From NCBI GenBank assembly GCA_900550035.1, contig URQS01000046.1, positions 1-25,929 of the forward strand: 25,929 nt of DNA, given 5' to 3'. The position numbers and the translations under genes were made by a program. The stretch comes from an uncultured Prevotella sp. (GTDB lineage Bacteria; Bacteroidota; Bacteroidia; Bacteroidales; Bacteroidaceae). Positions within the stretch are counted from its first letter, which is position 1. Each line of letters begins with the position of its first letter. The notes beneath the pieces are model-generated. The model was not told the origin of the DNA. It searched no databases and saw nothing but the letters and a program-made list of their open reading frames with translations. Shown piece after piece: positions 13,826 through 21,654 of the stretch.

Positions 13826-16390
13826 ATGAAGACATTGAAAAGATTTCTGCCAGACATTCTGGTAGTATTGCTGTTTGCAGTCATAGCATTTGCCTACTTT
13901 TTCCCGGCAGATACCGAAGGCCGCATTCTCTATCGCCACGACTCGTCGGCAGGACGAGGCTCGGGTCAGGAGCTGACCGAGTATTATCAGCGCACAGGCG
14001 AGCGCACCCGTTGGACCAACTCGCTCTTTAGCGGAATGCCTACTTATCAGATGGCCCCGTCGTACGACAGCCAGCAGGTTCTGAACGAGGTGGGCAAGTT
14101 CTACCACCTGTGGCTGCCCGAGAACGTCTGGTATGTGTTTGCATACCTTCTGGGCTTCTACATCCTACTACGTGCATTCGACTTCCGTCGTGAGCTGGCT
14201 GTGCTCGGCTCTATAATATGGGCGTTCAGCAGTTATTTCTTTATCATCATCGCCGCCGGACACATCTGGAAGGTGATAGCATTGGCTTATCTTCCGCCTA
14301 TGATAGCAGGTATTGTGCTGGCATATAGAGGAAAGTATGTCTGGGGATTTGTCATCACGGCACTGTTCACGGCGCTTGAGATACAAGCCAACCACGTGCA
14401 GATGACATATTACTATCTGTTCATCATCGCCTTTATGGTGCTGGCTTATCTGTGGGATGCCGTTCGCAATCATCGTCTGGCACAGTTTGGCAAGGCTACT
14501 GGCGTATGCTTTGTGGCTGCCGCACTGGGCGTTGTCATCAACCTTTCCAACCTCTATCACACCTGGCAATACACCCAGGAGTCGATGCGAGGAAAGAGCG
14601 AGCTGGTGAAGAAGAACTCTGCCAACCAGACAAGCAGCGGTCTCGACCGCGACTACATCACTCAGTGGAGCTATGGCATAGACGAGACATGGACACTGCT
14701 CGTGCCTAACACCAAGGGCGGAGCATCAATGCCGCTTGCCATGAACGAGAAGGCTATGGAGAAGGCCGACCCGCAGTTCTATCAGATATACCAGCAGCTG
14801 GGACAGTACTGGGGCAACCAGCCCGGTACAAGCGGACCGGTCTACGTAGGCGCTTTTGTACTGATGCTGTTCGTACTGGGTCTGTTCATCGTCAAAGGAC
14901 CGATGAAGTGGGCGCTGTTCCTTGCTACCTGTCTGTCGATACTGCTGTCGTGGGGCCACAACTTCATGTGGTTTACCGACCTTTTCCTCGACTATGTACC
15001 CATGTATGCCAAGTTCCGAACGGTGGCTTCGATACTCGTAATTGCCGAGTTCACCATTCCGTTGCTGGCAATGTTGGCGCTTAAGAAGATATTCGACACT
15101 CCCGACTTCTTCACACAGAAGATACGCATATACCTCGGAACGTCGAAACATCCTATCATTGCGCACAACACCACCAATATGTTCTGGTTGTGGGCGAGCT
15201 TTATAGCTACGGGTGGCATGGCACTGCTGTTTGCCATCATGCCGTCGATATTCTTCCCCGACTATGTTTCGGCTTCCGAGCTGGAGGCAATGAAGCAGAT
15301 TCCGTCGGAATATCTGGGTCCGTTGCTCAGCAATCTGCAAGAGATACGCATCTCGATATTCACCGCCGACTGCTGGCGCACACTCTTCGTCATTGTGCTC
15401 GGCACCGCTGTGCTGTTGCTGCTGCGCATGAAGAAGATTCAGCCCAAGTATGCCGTGGGTGCCATCATCGTGCTCTGCCTCGTAGATATGTGGCAGGTCA
15501 ACAAGCGGTATCTCAACGACGGCATGTTCGTAGAGCGTAGCGTGCGCGAGACTCCGCAACAGGAGACTGCCACCGACCGCCAGATTCTTCAGGACAAAGC
15601 GCCCGACTATCGTGTGCTCAACCTCGCTTCGAACACGTTCAACGAAAACGAGACTTCCTATTATCATAAGTCTATCGGCGGATACCACGCTGCCAAGCTG
15701 CGCCGCTATCAGGAGATGATAGACCAGTATATCGGTAAGGAGATGCGCAACATGCAGGGTGCCATCGTCAACGCACAAGGCGACATGACCCGTGTGGCTG
15801 GCGACTCTATCTATCCGGTGCTCAACATGCTCAACACCAAGTACATAATCCTGCCGCTGCAGGGCGGACAGACAGCACCGCTGCTCAATCCGTACGCCTT
15901 CGGCAACGCATGGTTTGTAGACCGCATAAGCTATGTCGACAATGCCAACGCCGAGATTGACGCAGTAGGAAAGATTGACCTGCGCCACGAGGCTGTAGCC
16001 GACAGCAAGTTTAAGGATGCGCTTGGCGAGCCGGCAGCACAACAGTCAAATGCCGTAGTGACACTGAAGAATTATGAGCCTAACGAGCTGACCTACACAG
16101 TAGAGTCGCAGAAGGGTGGCATCGTAGTGTTCTCGGAGATATACTATCCCGGATGGACAGCCAAAGTGGACGGCGCTGACACTCCCGTGGGCCGTGTCAA
16201 CTACATCCTTAGAGCCATAAACGTGAAGCCTGGCAAGCACACCGTAGTGCTGACATTCAAACCTACATCTGTGAAGAACACCGAGACGGCTGCCTATGTG
16301 GCTTATCTGTTGCTCGTGCTGGCTATCGCAGCAGGCGTTTTCTTCGAAATGAAGAGACGCAAGAATGAAACAAACGAACTGAAGAAATAA
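13826..16390 (+). CDS. YfhO-family multi-spanning membrane protein
   Basis: 854 aa. About a dozen hydrophobic segments lie in residues 10-550, beginning DILVVLLFAVIAFAYFF. An early loop contains the family's HDSSAGRGSGQE and TRWTNSLFSGMPTYQ. A soluble region (about 560-815) with a beta-rich end (VFSEIYYPGWTAKVDG, KPGKHTVVLTFKPTS) follows, then a final helix (about 822-842) and a basic tail. The architecture is that of GT-C-like membrane glycosyltransferases (PF09586). Gram-positive YfhO glycosylates teichoic acid; the substrate in Bacteroidetes is unknown. The stop is only 4 bp before the GSCFA gene, so the two are an operon and may act on the same envelope glycan. Confidence 0.88.
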   Translation: MKTLKRFLPDILVVLLFAVIAFAYFFPADTEGRILYRHDSSAGRGSGQELTEYYQRTGERTRWTNSLFSGMPTYQMAPSYDSQQVLNEVGKFYHLWLPENVWYVFAYLLGFYILLRAFDFRRELAVLGSIIWAFSSYFFIIIAAGHIWKVIALAYLPPMIAGIVLAYRGKYVWGFVITALFTALEIQANHVQMTYYYLFIIAFMVLAYLWDAVRNHRLAQFGKATGVCFVAAALGVVINLSNLYHTWQYTQESMRGKSELVKKNSANQTSSGLDRDYITQWSYGIDETWTLLVPNTKGGASMPLAMNEKAMEKADPQFYQIYQQLGQYWGNQPGTSGPVYVGAFVLMLFVLGLFIVKGPMKWALFLATCLSILLSWGHNFMWFTDLFLDYVPMYAKFRTVASILVIAEFTIPLLAMLALKKIFDTPDFFTQKIRIYLGTSKHPIIAHNTTNMFWLWASFIATGGMALLFAIMPSIFFPDYVSASELEAMKQIPSEYLGPLLSNLQEIRISIFTADCWRTLFVIVLGTAVLLLLRMKKIQPKYAVGAIIVLCLVDMWQVNKRYLNDGMFVERSVRETPQQETATDRQILQDKAPDYRVLNLASNTFNENETSYYHKSIGGYHAAKLRRYQEMIDQYIGKEMRNMQGAIVNAQGDMTRVAGDSIYPVLNMLNTKYIILPLQGGQTAPLLNPYAFGNAWFVDRISYVDNANAEIDAVGKIDLRHEAVADSKFKDALGEPAAQQSNAVVTLKNYEPNELTYTVESQKGGIVVFSEIYYPGWTAKVDGADTPVGRVNYILRAINVKPGKHTVVLTFKPTSVKNTETAAYVAYLLLVLAIAAGVFFEMKRRKNETNELKK

Positions 16391-16394
16391 CAAT

Positions 16395-17204
16395 ATGGAG
16401 TTTCGTACACCAGTAACAATTACGCTCGCGCCGTTCGCTATCGAACCGCGCGAGCGTATGCTTTTTGTAGGCTCTTGCTTTGCCGACAACATAGGTCGGC
16501 GATTTGTGGATGACAAGTTTCGTGCAACGGTCAATCCATACGGCGTGATGTACAACCCGGCAAGCATCATGCACACCGTGAAGCGATGGACCGAGGAGCT
16601 TGTTGCAGCCGATGAAGCCCCTCAAACGGCTGTGTTCACACTCGGCACCAATCATGTCTACGTCCTCAACGAGACGGGTGAGATAGTGGACAATTGCCGG
16701 AAACGTCCGCAGCGGCTGTTCACCGAGCGCGAACTGAGCGTCGACGAGTGTGCCGACTATCTGCGTGAGGCTATTGTCACACTCCAGAAGATTAACCCCT
16801 CGGTGCGTATCATCATCACCGTCAGCCCCATCCGCTACGCCAAGTACGGATTTCACGGCAGTCAGCTGTCGAAGGCAACGCTGCTTTTGGCTGCCGACAA
16901 GCTGACAAAGGAGATAGACAACGTGGTGTATTTTCCCGCCTACGAGATTGTCAACGACGAGCTGCGCGACTATCGTTTCTATCGCGAAGACATGCTCCAC
17001 CCTACCGACCAGGCTGTGGAATACATCTGGCAGCGCTTCGGCGAAACGTTCTTCTCCAAACAAACACGCAAGTTTCTCGAAGAGTGGCACCCGATAAAGG
17101 CTGCCCTCGCCCACCGACCATTCAATCCGGAAGCCGAAGAATACAAGAAGTTCTTGGAAAAGGCGAAAGAAGGGGAAAGGGAGTTGACGGAGAGGTACAA
17201 GTAA
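16395..17204 (+). CDS. GSCFA-domain protein (SGNH-like hydrolase fold)
   Basis: 269 aa, no signal peptide, cytoplasmic. The name-giving FVGSCFADNIG is at residues 24-34. It is followed by NPYGVMYNP, FTLGTNHVYV, ITVSPIRY and HPTDQAVEYIW, all typical of PF08885. The Ser of GSCFA and the late DMLHPTD histidine fit a serine-hydrolase-like site, but the reaction is not established. The gene follows the YfhO gene by 4 bp. Convergent GC-rich repeats lie between its stop and the end of the TonB receptor gene. Confidence 0.88.
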   Translation: MEFRTPVTITLAPFAIEPRERMLFVGSCFADNIGRRFVDDKFRATVNPYGVMYNPASIMHTVKRWTEELVAADEAPQTAVFTLGTNHVYVLNETGEIVDNCRKRPQRLFTERELSVDECADYLREAIVTLQKINPSVRIIITVSPIRYAKYGFHGSQLSKATLLLAADKLTKEIDNVVYFPAYEIVNDELRDYRFYREDMLHPTDQAVEYIWQRFGETFFSKQTRKFLEEWHPIKAALAHRPFNPEAEEYKKFLEKAKEGERELTERYK

Positions 17205-17210
17205 AAAGCT

Positions 17211-17284
17211 CAAAAGCCCCACCCCCGAAAAGCCCTACCCCGAAAAGCCCTACCCCCGACCCCTCCCCCGCAGGGAGGGGAGTG
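17211..17284 (-). repeat. GC-rich dispersed palindromic repeat, copy 4 (inverted), with 15-bp tandem tail
   Basis: The core at 17260-17280 (CCCCTCCC / GGGAGGGG) is in reverse orientation to the other copies. Its tail is three 15-bp units at 17211, 17226 and 17241 (CGAAAAGCCCTACCC type), the complement of the GGGTRGGGCTTTT tails elsewhere. It starts 6 bp after the GSCFA stop. Confidence 0.85.
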
Positions 17285-17321
17285 ATATGTAATGTTTGCT
17301 ACTTTTTTTATTGCGCATGGC

Positions 17322-17337
17322 ATGGCGAGGACGCCAT
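17322..17337. repeat. ATGGCGAGGACGCCAT hairpin repeat
   Basis: A perfect 6-bp stem with loop AGGA. A close copy is at 6691-6710, in both cases upstream of a GC-rich repeat with a CATACC lead-in. It sits midway between repeat copies 4 and 5 in the space between two convergent genes. Confidence 0.7.
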
Positions 17338-17362
17338 ACCCTCCCTATATAAGTTTACAAAG

Positions 17363-17424
17363 CATACCTCTCCCCTCCCTACTGGGGAGGGGCCGGGGGT
17401 GGGGCTTTGTAGGGCTTTTGTTGG
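17363..17424 (+). repeat. GC-rich dispersed palindromic repeat, copy 5
   Basis: The core is 17372-17392 (CCCCTCCC TACTG GGGAGGGG). Its tail has three degenerate GGGGCTTT units and ends just before the TonB receptor stop. With inverted copy 4 it forms a long imperfect inverted repeat around about 90 bp, so a transcript from either side could fold into a large hairpin. Confidence 0.85.
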
Positions 17425-17427
17425 GGC

Positions 17428-19464
17428 TTATTTTATCCTAACACTTCCACCTGCCATAATCCACAGACCCGGCTGGCGCACTGCGCCGAGGTCGTAGTAT
17501 CTGTGGCATGTGATGTTGTCGGCCTTAACGTAAAGGCTGTATGACGGAGCGGTCCACATGAGCTTCACATCGACCTTGGTGTAAGGCGAATAGTTGTTCA
17601 TGCGCTGCTGCCAACGTACTGCCCACGATACCGACAGACGACTCCAGATGCGGTGGTCGAGCTGGAATGTGGCCTTATGACGCAAGTATTCAAGAGCATA
17701 GAGCGAGCCGAATATCTCGCGGTCGGTCTCGTGATTCTGATGAATGAAGGCATAACCAGCCTTAAGGCGTGTGATGAACGAACCCGGAACGAGCTCGTCC
17801 ATATTGAGCGTAACGTCAGCCGAATAGCCCATATTGTCGAGTTTGCCGATGTTCATGGCCTGATACTTGCGACTCTCGGCTGTAGGGTAAACCCAGTCGA
17901 TGATGTTCTTGCCCTCTGAGTAGAATCCGCTCAACACAGCCTCAACGCCACGTGTGCGGTAGCGAGTACCAATCTTGAAGGTAGAATTGCGCTCGGGGCT
18001 GAGGTTGGGATCGCCCTGCTGTGCCGAGTTTGAAGTATAAAGGTCGGTGAATGTGGGCACACGCAGCGCCTTGTTCCACGAAGCGTAGAACTTCCAGTTG
18101 TCGCTCGGACGATAAGAAATGTCTACACCAGGATAGAAACGGAAACGGTTGTCAAGTCCCGTATTGCGGTTGGCAAGCACGCCAGCCGACAAGGTGAATC
18201 CACCGAGAATCACGTTATGCTCAAGGAATAAGCTCGTGTTGGTGCGGTCGCCACGATGGTCGTAGTGGCGGTCGGAGCCGTGTATGGCAGTCCACTCGCT
18301 CTCGTCGAGCAGCGTTCCGTATGCCGTACTGAGTATATGCTCCTTGCGCAGGTCGACACCTACAGCCGTCTTACCCAACAACCACGTAGCATGAGCGTTG
18401 AGAGCAGCTCCATATACATCCATACGGTGATAGTTCTCGCCGTTCTGTGCACCCTCCTTGCCACGTGTCAGCTGATAGTGGTCGACGTCGCGATGCCAAT
18501 ATACCGAAGGCGAGAACACCAGACGCTCGTCGGCAAACGGACGAATGTCGGCAAGAGCCGATGCCATGAAGCGGCGTGTGGCCTCCCACTGGTTGTTGAA
18601 GCGGGCGCTGTAGAATGTCGAAGCGCCATAATCCTGCGACGACAGACCGCCCTGCCACGACAAATTGACGTAGCGCGACTCCAAAGCTCCCATATAATAC
18701 ATGCGACGGCGCTTGAAATCGCTGTTGGCTGTGCCACCGTCGCTCTGCGTATAGCCTCCGCTGAGCTGCTGACTGACGTTGCCCGTGCGCAGACTCAAAC
18801 CAGCATCGCCACCGAATGTGCCGAACGAGCCTCCTTCTGCCGACACACGCACACTGCTCTCCTTGTCGGTGCGCGTCACGATATTGATGGCTCCGTTGAA
18901 TGCCGACGATCCGAACACACGTGCCGAAGCACCCTCGAGAACCTCGATGCGCTCAATGTCAGAAAGAGAAACGGGAAAATCGGCTGCATTATGGCCGGTC
19001 TGCGGGCTTGACATGTTCACTCCATTCAATAGAATGGTAATCTGGTCGAACGTGCCGCCATTGATGCTGATGTCCGTCTGTACACCAAAGCCACCGCGCT
19101 GACGGACATCGACGCCCGTGGCTAACTTAAGAATGTCGTTGATACTTGACGCCTCCGCACGCTGAATGTCGTCGCGCGAGATGACAGTCACAATCTTTGC
19201 CGACTGCAACGCAGTGAGCGGAGCACGCGAACCGGTGACAAGCACCTCGTCGAGCTTCACCTCCTGACGGCCAAGTGAGTCGGCAGCCATTGCTGTAGCA
19301 GCAGGCTTGGTGCTGATTCCGTCTGCCTTGGCGTAGGTCAAAGTTGCTACACTAAGGGTGCAGATGAGCACCTCACGTCCGATACAGCTGAACAGAGCAT
19401 AGCTACGGCGCGAGAAATGCTTGAAGCGCAGAGCCTGTCTGTCGTTAAATCTGTGTCTGTACAT
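17428..19464 (-). CDS. BtuB-like TonB-dependent outer membrane receptor
   Basis: 678 aa. An unusually long N-terminal stretch (about 47 residues, with FKHFSRRSYALFSCIGREV before the hydrophobic core LICTLSVATLTYAKA) precedes the mature part; this form recurs in Bacteroidetes receptors. A TonB-box-like LDEVLVTG is at 71-78. The plug domain (about 80-200) has ISINGGTFDQITILLNGVN and the IERIEVLEGASARVFGSSAFNGAINIVT motif. A 22-strand-type barrel ends in an odd-length, aromatic-poor GGSVRIK. Overall it is closest to vitamin B12 or iron-complex receptors. No SusD partner is adjacent, which argues against glycan uptake. I saw no cobalamin riboswitch in the 64 bp between the upstream terminator and the ATG. 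The substrate is unproven. Confidence 0.85.
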   Translation of the reverse strand: MYRHRFNDRQALRFKHFSRRSYALFSCIGREVLICTLSVATLTYAKADGISTKPAATAMAADSLGRQEVKLDEVLVTGSRAPLTALQSAKIVTVISRDDIQRAEASSINDILKLATGVDVRQRGGFGVQTDISINGGTFDQITILLNGVNMSSPQTGHNAADFPVSLSDIERIEVLEGASARVFGSSAFNGAINIVTRTDKESSVRVSAEGGSFGTFGGDAGLSLRTGNVSQQLSGGYTQSDGGTANSDFKRRRMYYMGALESRYVNLSWQGGLSSQDYGASTFYSARFNNQWEATRRFMASALADIRPFADERLVFSPSVYWHRDVDHYQLTRGKEGAQNGENYHRMDVYGAALNAHATWLLGKTAVGVDLRKEHILSTAYGTLLDESEWTAIHGSDRHYDHRGDRTNTSLFLEHNVILGGFTLSAGVLANRNTGLDNRFRFYPGVDISYRPSDNWKFYASWNKALRVPTFTDLYTSNSAQQGDPNLSPERNSTFKIGTRYRTRGVEAVLSGFYSEGKNIIDWVYPTAESRKYQAMNIGKLDNMGYSADVTLNMDELVPGSFITRLKAGYAFIHQNHETDREIFGSLYALEYLRHKATFQLDHRIWSRLSVSWAVRWQQRMNNYSPYTKVDVKLMWTAPSYSLYVKADNITCHRYYDLGAVRQPGLWIMAGGSVRIK

Positions 19465-19528
19465 AGATTTTTTTAGATGAATTAATTAATAAAAATGAAT
19501 AGAATAATACAGGGGCGTATATTTTAAA

Positions 19529-19561
19529 AACTCGCACTACCAGTCACTGGCAGTGCGAGTT
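19529..19561 (-). terminator. Intrinsic terminator after the DUF349 gene
   Basis: AACTCGCACTACCAG pairs with 19547-19561 (15 pairs, one of them a G-U in the minus-strand RNA) around a 3-nt loop. On the minus strand it is followed directly by TTTTTAAAAT. It separates the DUF349 gene from the TonB receptor gene, so the receptor must have its own promoter in the 64 bp that remain. Confidence 0.85.
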
Positions 19562-19564
19562 GTC

Positions 19565-19582
19565 GTTGCAGCGCTGTGCAAC
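19565..19582. other. Second small hairpin before the terminator
   Basis: GTTGCA (19565-19570) and TGCAAC (19577-19582) form a 6-bp stem around GCGCTG. It lies between the DUF349 stop and the terminator on the minus strand and may protect or process the mRNA end. Confidence 0.4.
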
Positions 19583-19618
19583 TTATCATTGTTTAATTGT
19601 ATATATTAATACCATTTC

Positions 19619-21427
19619 TTACTTCTCAGCATCAATAGCCTTAATCTTCTGGCGAACCAGTTCGAGGTCGTCGCGGAGCTTCTGCACCTTGCGATTCATC
19701 TCGTCGATAAGGCTGTTGCCCTTCTTAGAGCTTGCATTGAGGAAACCGAGGTTGTTCTCGTAGGTCTGAATCTCCTGCTTGAGCTGGTCGAAACGACGCA
19801 TCAGACGTGAGCGCTCTGAGCCCAGAGCCTCCTCGCCACGCTTAGCCATGTTCTTGATGTTCGACTTGAAGTCGTCAAGGCGGCGGCGCTTTGTAGAGAT
19901 GTTGAGCTGACGATAGATTACGTCGAGCACCTCATGATACTCGGCATAGAGAGTGTCCTTCTCCTTGAAGGGCACGTGGCCTACCTTATTATATTCGTCG
20001 ACGATAGCCTGAACCTGCTCTCTTGTGGTGTCAGCACCCAGACCCTTGAGCTGAGCGATGAGCTCGCGCTTCTTGTCGAGGTTGGCACGCTCCTCGCCGC
20101 GTGTGCCGGCATTGGCAGCCTTGCGAGCCTCGAAGAACTTGTTGCAAGCACCGAGGAACTCGTTCCAGAGCTGGTCGCCGAGCTTCTTGGGCACCTGACC
20201 TACGGTCTTCCACTCCTTCTGCAGGGCGATGAGCTTGTCGCTTGTCGATTTCCAGTCTGTGCTCTCAGCCAGAGCCTTAGCCTTGTCGACGAGAGCCTTC
20301 TTGCGCTCGATGTTGTCGGCATAGGCTGCCTTGAGCTGCTTGAAGAACTCAGTCTTGCGTCCGAAGAAGTCGTCGCAGGCAGCGCGGAAACGCTCGAATA
20401 TCTTGACGTTCATCTTCTGCGGTGCAAAACCTATGGTCTTCCACTCGTTCTGTATTTCGATAATCTCCTTAGAGTGCTTCTCCCAGTCGGCAGCGCCCTT
20501 GTTTTCGAGCTTGCCTATCTCCTCTACCTTCTCGCAGAGAGCAGTCTTGCGTGCGAGGTTTTCCTCTTCGCCGGCGCGAAGGTCCTCGAAGTGCTGCTGA
20601 TGACGCTTGTTGATGACGGTAGATGCAGCCTTGAAGCGGGTCCATATCTGCTCGCGAAGCTCCTTGGCAACAGGACCTGTCTCGCGATACTGCTGATGGA
20701 GTTCCTGCAACTGATGGAATGCGCTGATTACGTCCTCCTCGTCGGCGAGCTTCTCGGCAGCCTCACACAACTTGGTCTTTATCTCAAGATTCTTCTTGAA
20801 ATCGTACTCGCGAGCCTCAGAGTTGAGCTTCAGCAGGTCGTAATACTGCTCTACGTAGAGCTGATAGTTGCGCCAAAGCTCGCTGGCTTTCTCTGCCGGC
20901 ACAGCCTTGATGTCCTTCCACTCCTGCTGCAGTTCCTTAAACTCATTGTACGACTTGTTGGCTTCATCGGGCGATGTAGCCATGGCCTTGATACGTTCGA
21001 TGATGGCGAGCTTCTTCTCAAGGTTGGCTTGCTTCTCGGCTTCCTGCTCCAGGAACACCTTTGCACGCTTTTCGCGCACTACAGCCATTTGCTCCTTGAA
21101 TGTTTCTTCGTCTTCGTCGGGCATAATCTGGTATGTTGAGGGATCGCCGCCACCCTCGATATATTCCTTCAGGCGTGCTTCGCGCTCGGCTACATGCAGC
21201 TTGTAGAATACAGTCTTAAGTAGGTCAATCTCATCCTTGTCAGGATTGTCGTCGCTCTGTGCTATCTGCTTCAAGCGCTCTACAACTTCCTGCTTTGTCT
21301 TGTATACCTTGGTGTTAGCCACCGACTGTTCGGCGGGAGTGTCTACGTTCTGAACTTCAGCTACGTTCTCCACATTCGCCACTTCTTGTGTACCTTGATT
21401 CAAGGCCTTCTCTTGAGAGTCCATCAT
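19619..21427 (-). CDS. DUF349-repeat coiled-coil protein
   Basis: 602 aa, cytoplasmic, no signal peptide. Almost wholly helical and charged. It has repeated about 70-residue DUF349 units (PF03993): marks such as LQQEWKDIKAVPAEKASELW, LHQQYRETGPVAKELREQIW, IQNEWKTIGFAPQKMNVKIF, LQKEWKTVGQVPKKLGDQLW and VDEYNKVGHVPFKEKDTLY give at least five. The first about 50 residues are acidic and disordered; the last about 100 are a coiled coil. Start codons at 21427 and 21424 are adjacent. It has its own -7 box and terminator, so it is probably monocistronic. The molecular role of DUF349 proteins is not firmly known. Confidence 0.9.
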   Translation of the reverse strand: MMDSQEKALNQGTQEVANVENVAEVQNVDTPAEQSVANTKVYKTKQEVVERLKQIAQSDDNPDKDEIDLLKTVFYKLHVAEREARLKEYIEGGGDPSTYQIMPDEDEETFKEQMAVVREKRAKVFLEQEAEKQANLEKKLAIIERIKAMATSPDEANKSYNEFKELQQEWKDIKAVPAEKASELWRNYQLYVEQYYDLLKLNSEAREYDFKKNLEIKTKLCEAAEKLADEEDVISAFHQLQELHQQYRETGPVAKELREQIWTRFKAASTVINKRHQQHFEDLRAGEEENLARKTALCEKVEEIGKLENKGAADWEKHSKEIIEIQNEWKTIGFAPQKMNVKIFERFRAACDDFFGRKTEFFKQLKAAYADNIERKKALVDKAKALAESTDWKSTSDKLIALQKEWKTVGQVPKKLGDQLWNEFLGACNKFFEARKAANAGTRGEERANLDKKRELIAQLKGLGADTTREQVQAIVDEYNKVGHVPFKEKDTLYAEYHEVLDVIYRQLNISTKRRRLDDFKSNIKNMAKRGEEALGSERSRLMRRFDQLKQEIQTYENNLGFLNASSKKGNSLIDEMNRKVQKLRDDLELVRQKIKAIDAEK

Positions 21428-21528
21428 TTCACTGTTTTAAGTTTATGATAAGGGTAATTCAAATTCTCACCATGCCAAGGCTTATGCCCTGCCATGATTT
21501 TTCATATTCATATATATTATATAGGGTG

Positions 21529-21536
21529 CAAACTTA
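21529..21536 (-). promoter_or_regulatory. -7 box (TAAGTTTG) for the DUF349 gene
   Basis: An exact TAnnTTTG on the minus strand, with a TTTG 22 bp further upstream (21562-21559). It predicts a leader of about 95 nt before the ATG at 21427. It uses the same eight bases as the dnaX/divIC pair. Confidence 0.5.
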
Positions 21537-21589
21537 AATAAAAAAAACCAAAAAGCGACAAAAAAGTATGTTTTTTTTGTATTTAAAGC

Positions 21590-21626
21590 AAAAAAAGGAG
21601 GCTATGACGCGGTGTCATAACCTCCT
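21590..21626 (-). terminator. Intrinsic terminator after gltX
   Basis: AGGAGGCTATGAC (21596-21608) pairs with 21614-21626 around GCGGT; the only irregular pair is G-U in the minus-strand RNA. On the minus strand a T-run (the complement of the A-run just before 21596) follows the stem. It starts 28 bp after the gltX stop. Confidence 0.9.
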
Positions 21627-21654
21627 GTATGTCTTACTTTAGTAGCCTAAAGGC

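Noticed and set aside
14726..16042. 438-codon minus-strand frame opposite the YfhO gene
   Set aside because: Antisense shadow of a long, well-supported membrane-protein gene with no recognisable domain. The same holds for long frames opposite dnaX (12023-13093), the DUF349 gene (19934-21139), gltX (22126-23169) and the 7TM-HD gene (24107-25027).
19465..19528. Possible cobalamin riboswitch before the BtuB-like receptor
   Set aside because: Only 64 AT-rich bases separate the terminator from the ATG, far too short for a riboswitch, and no B12-box-like sequence was seen.
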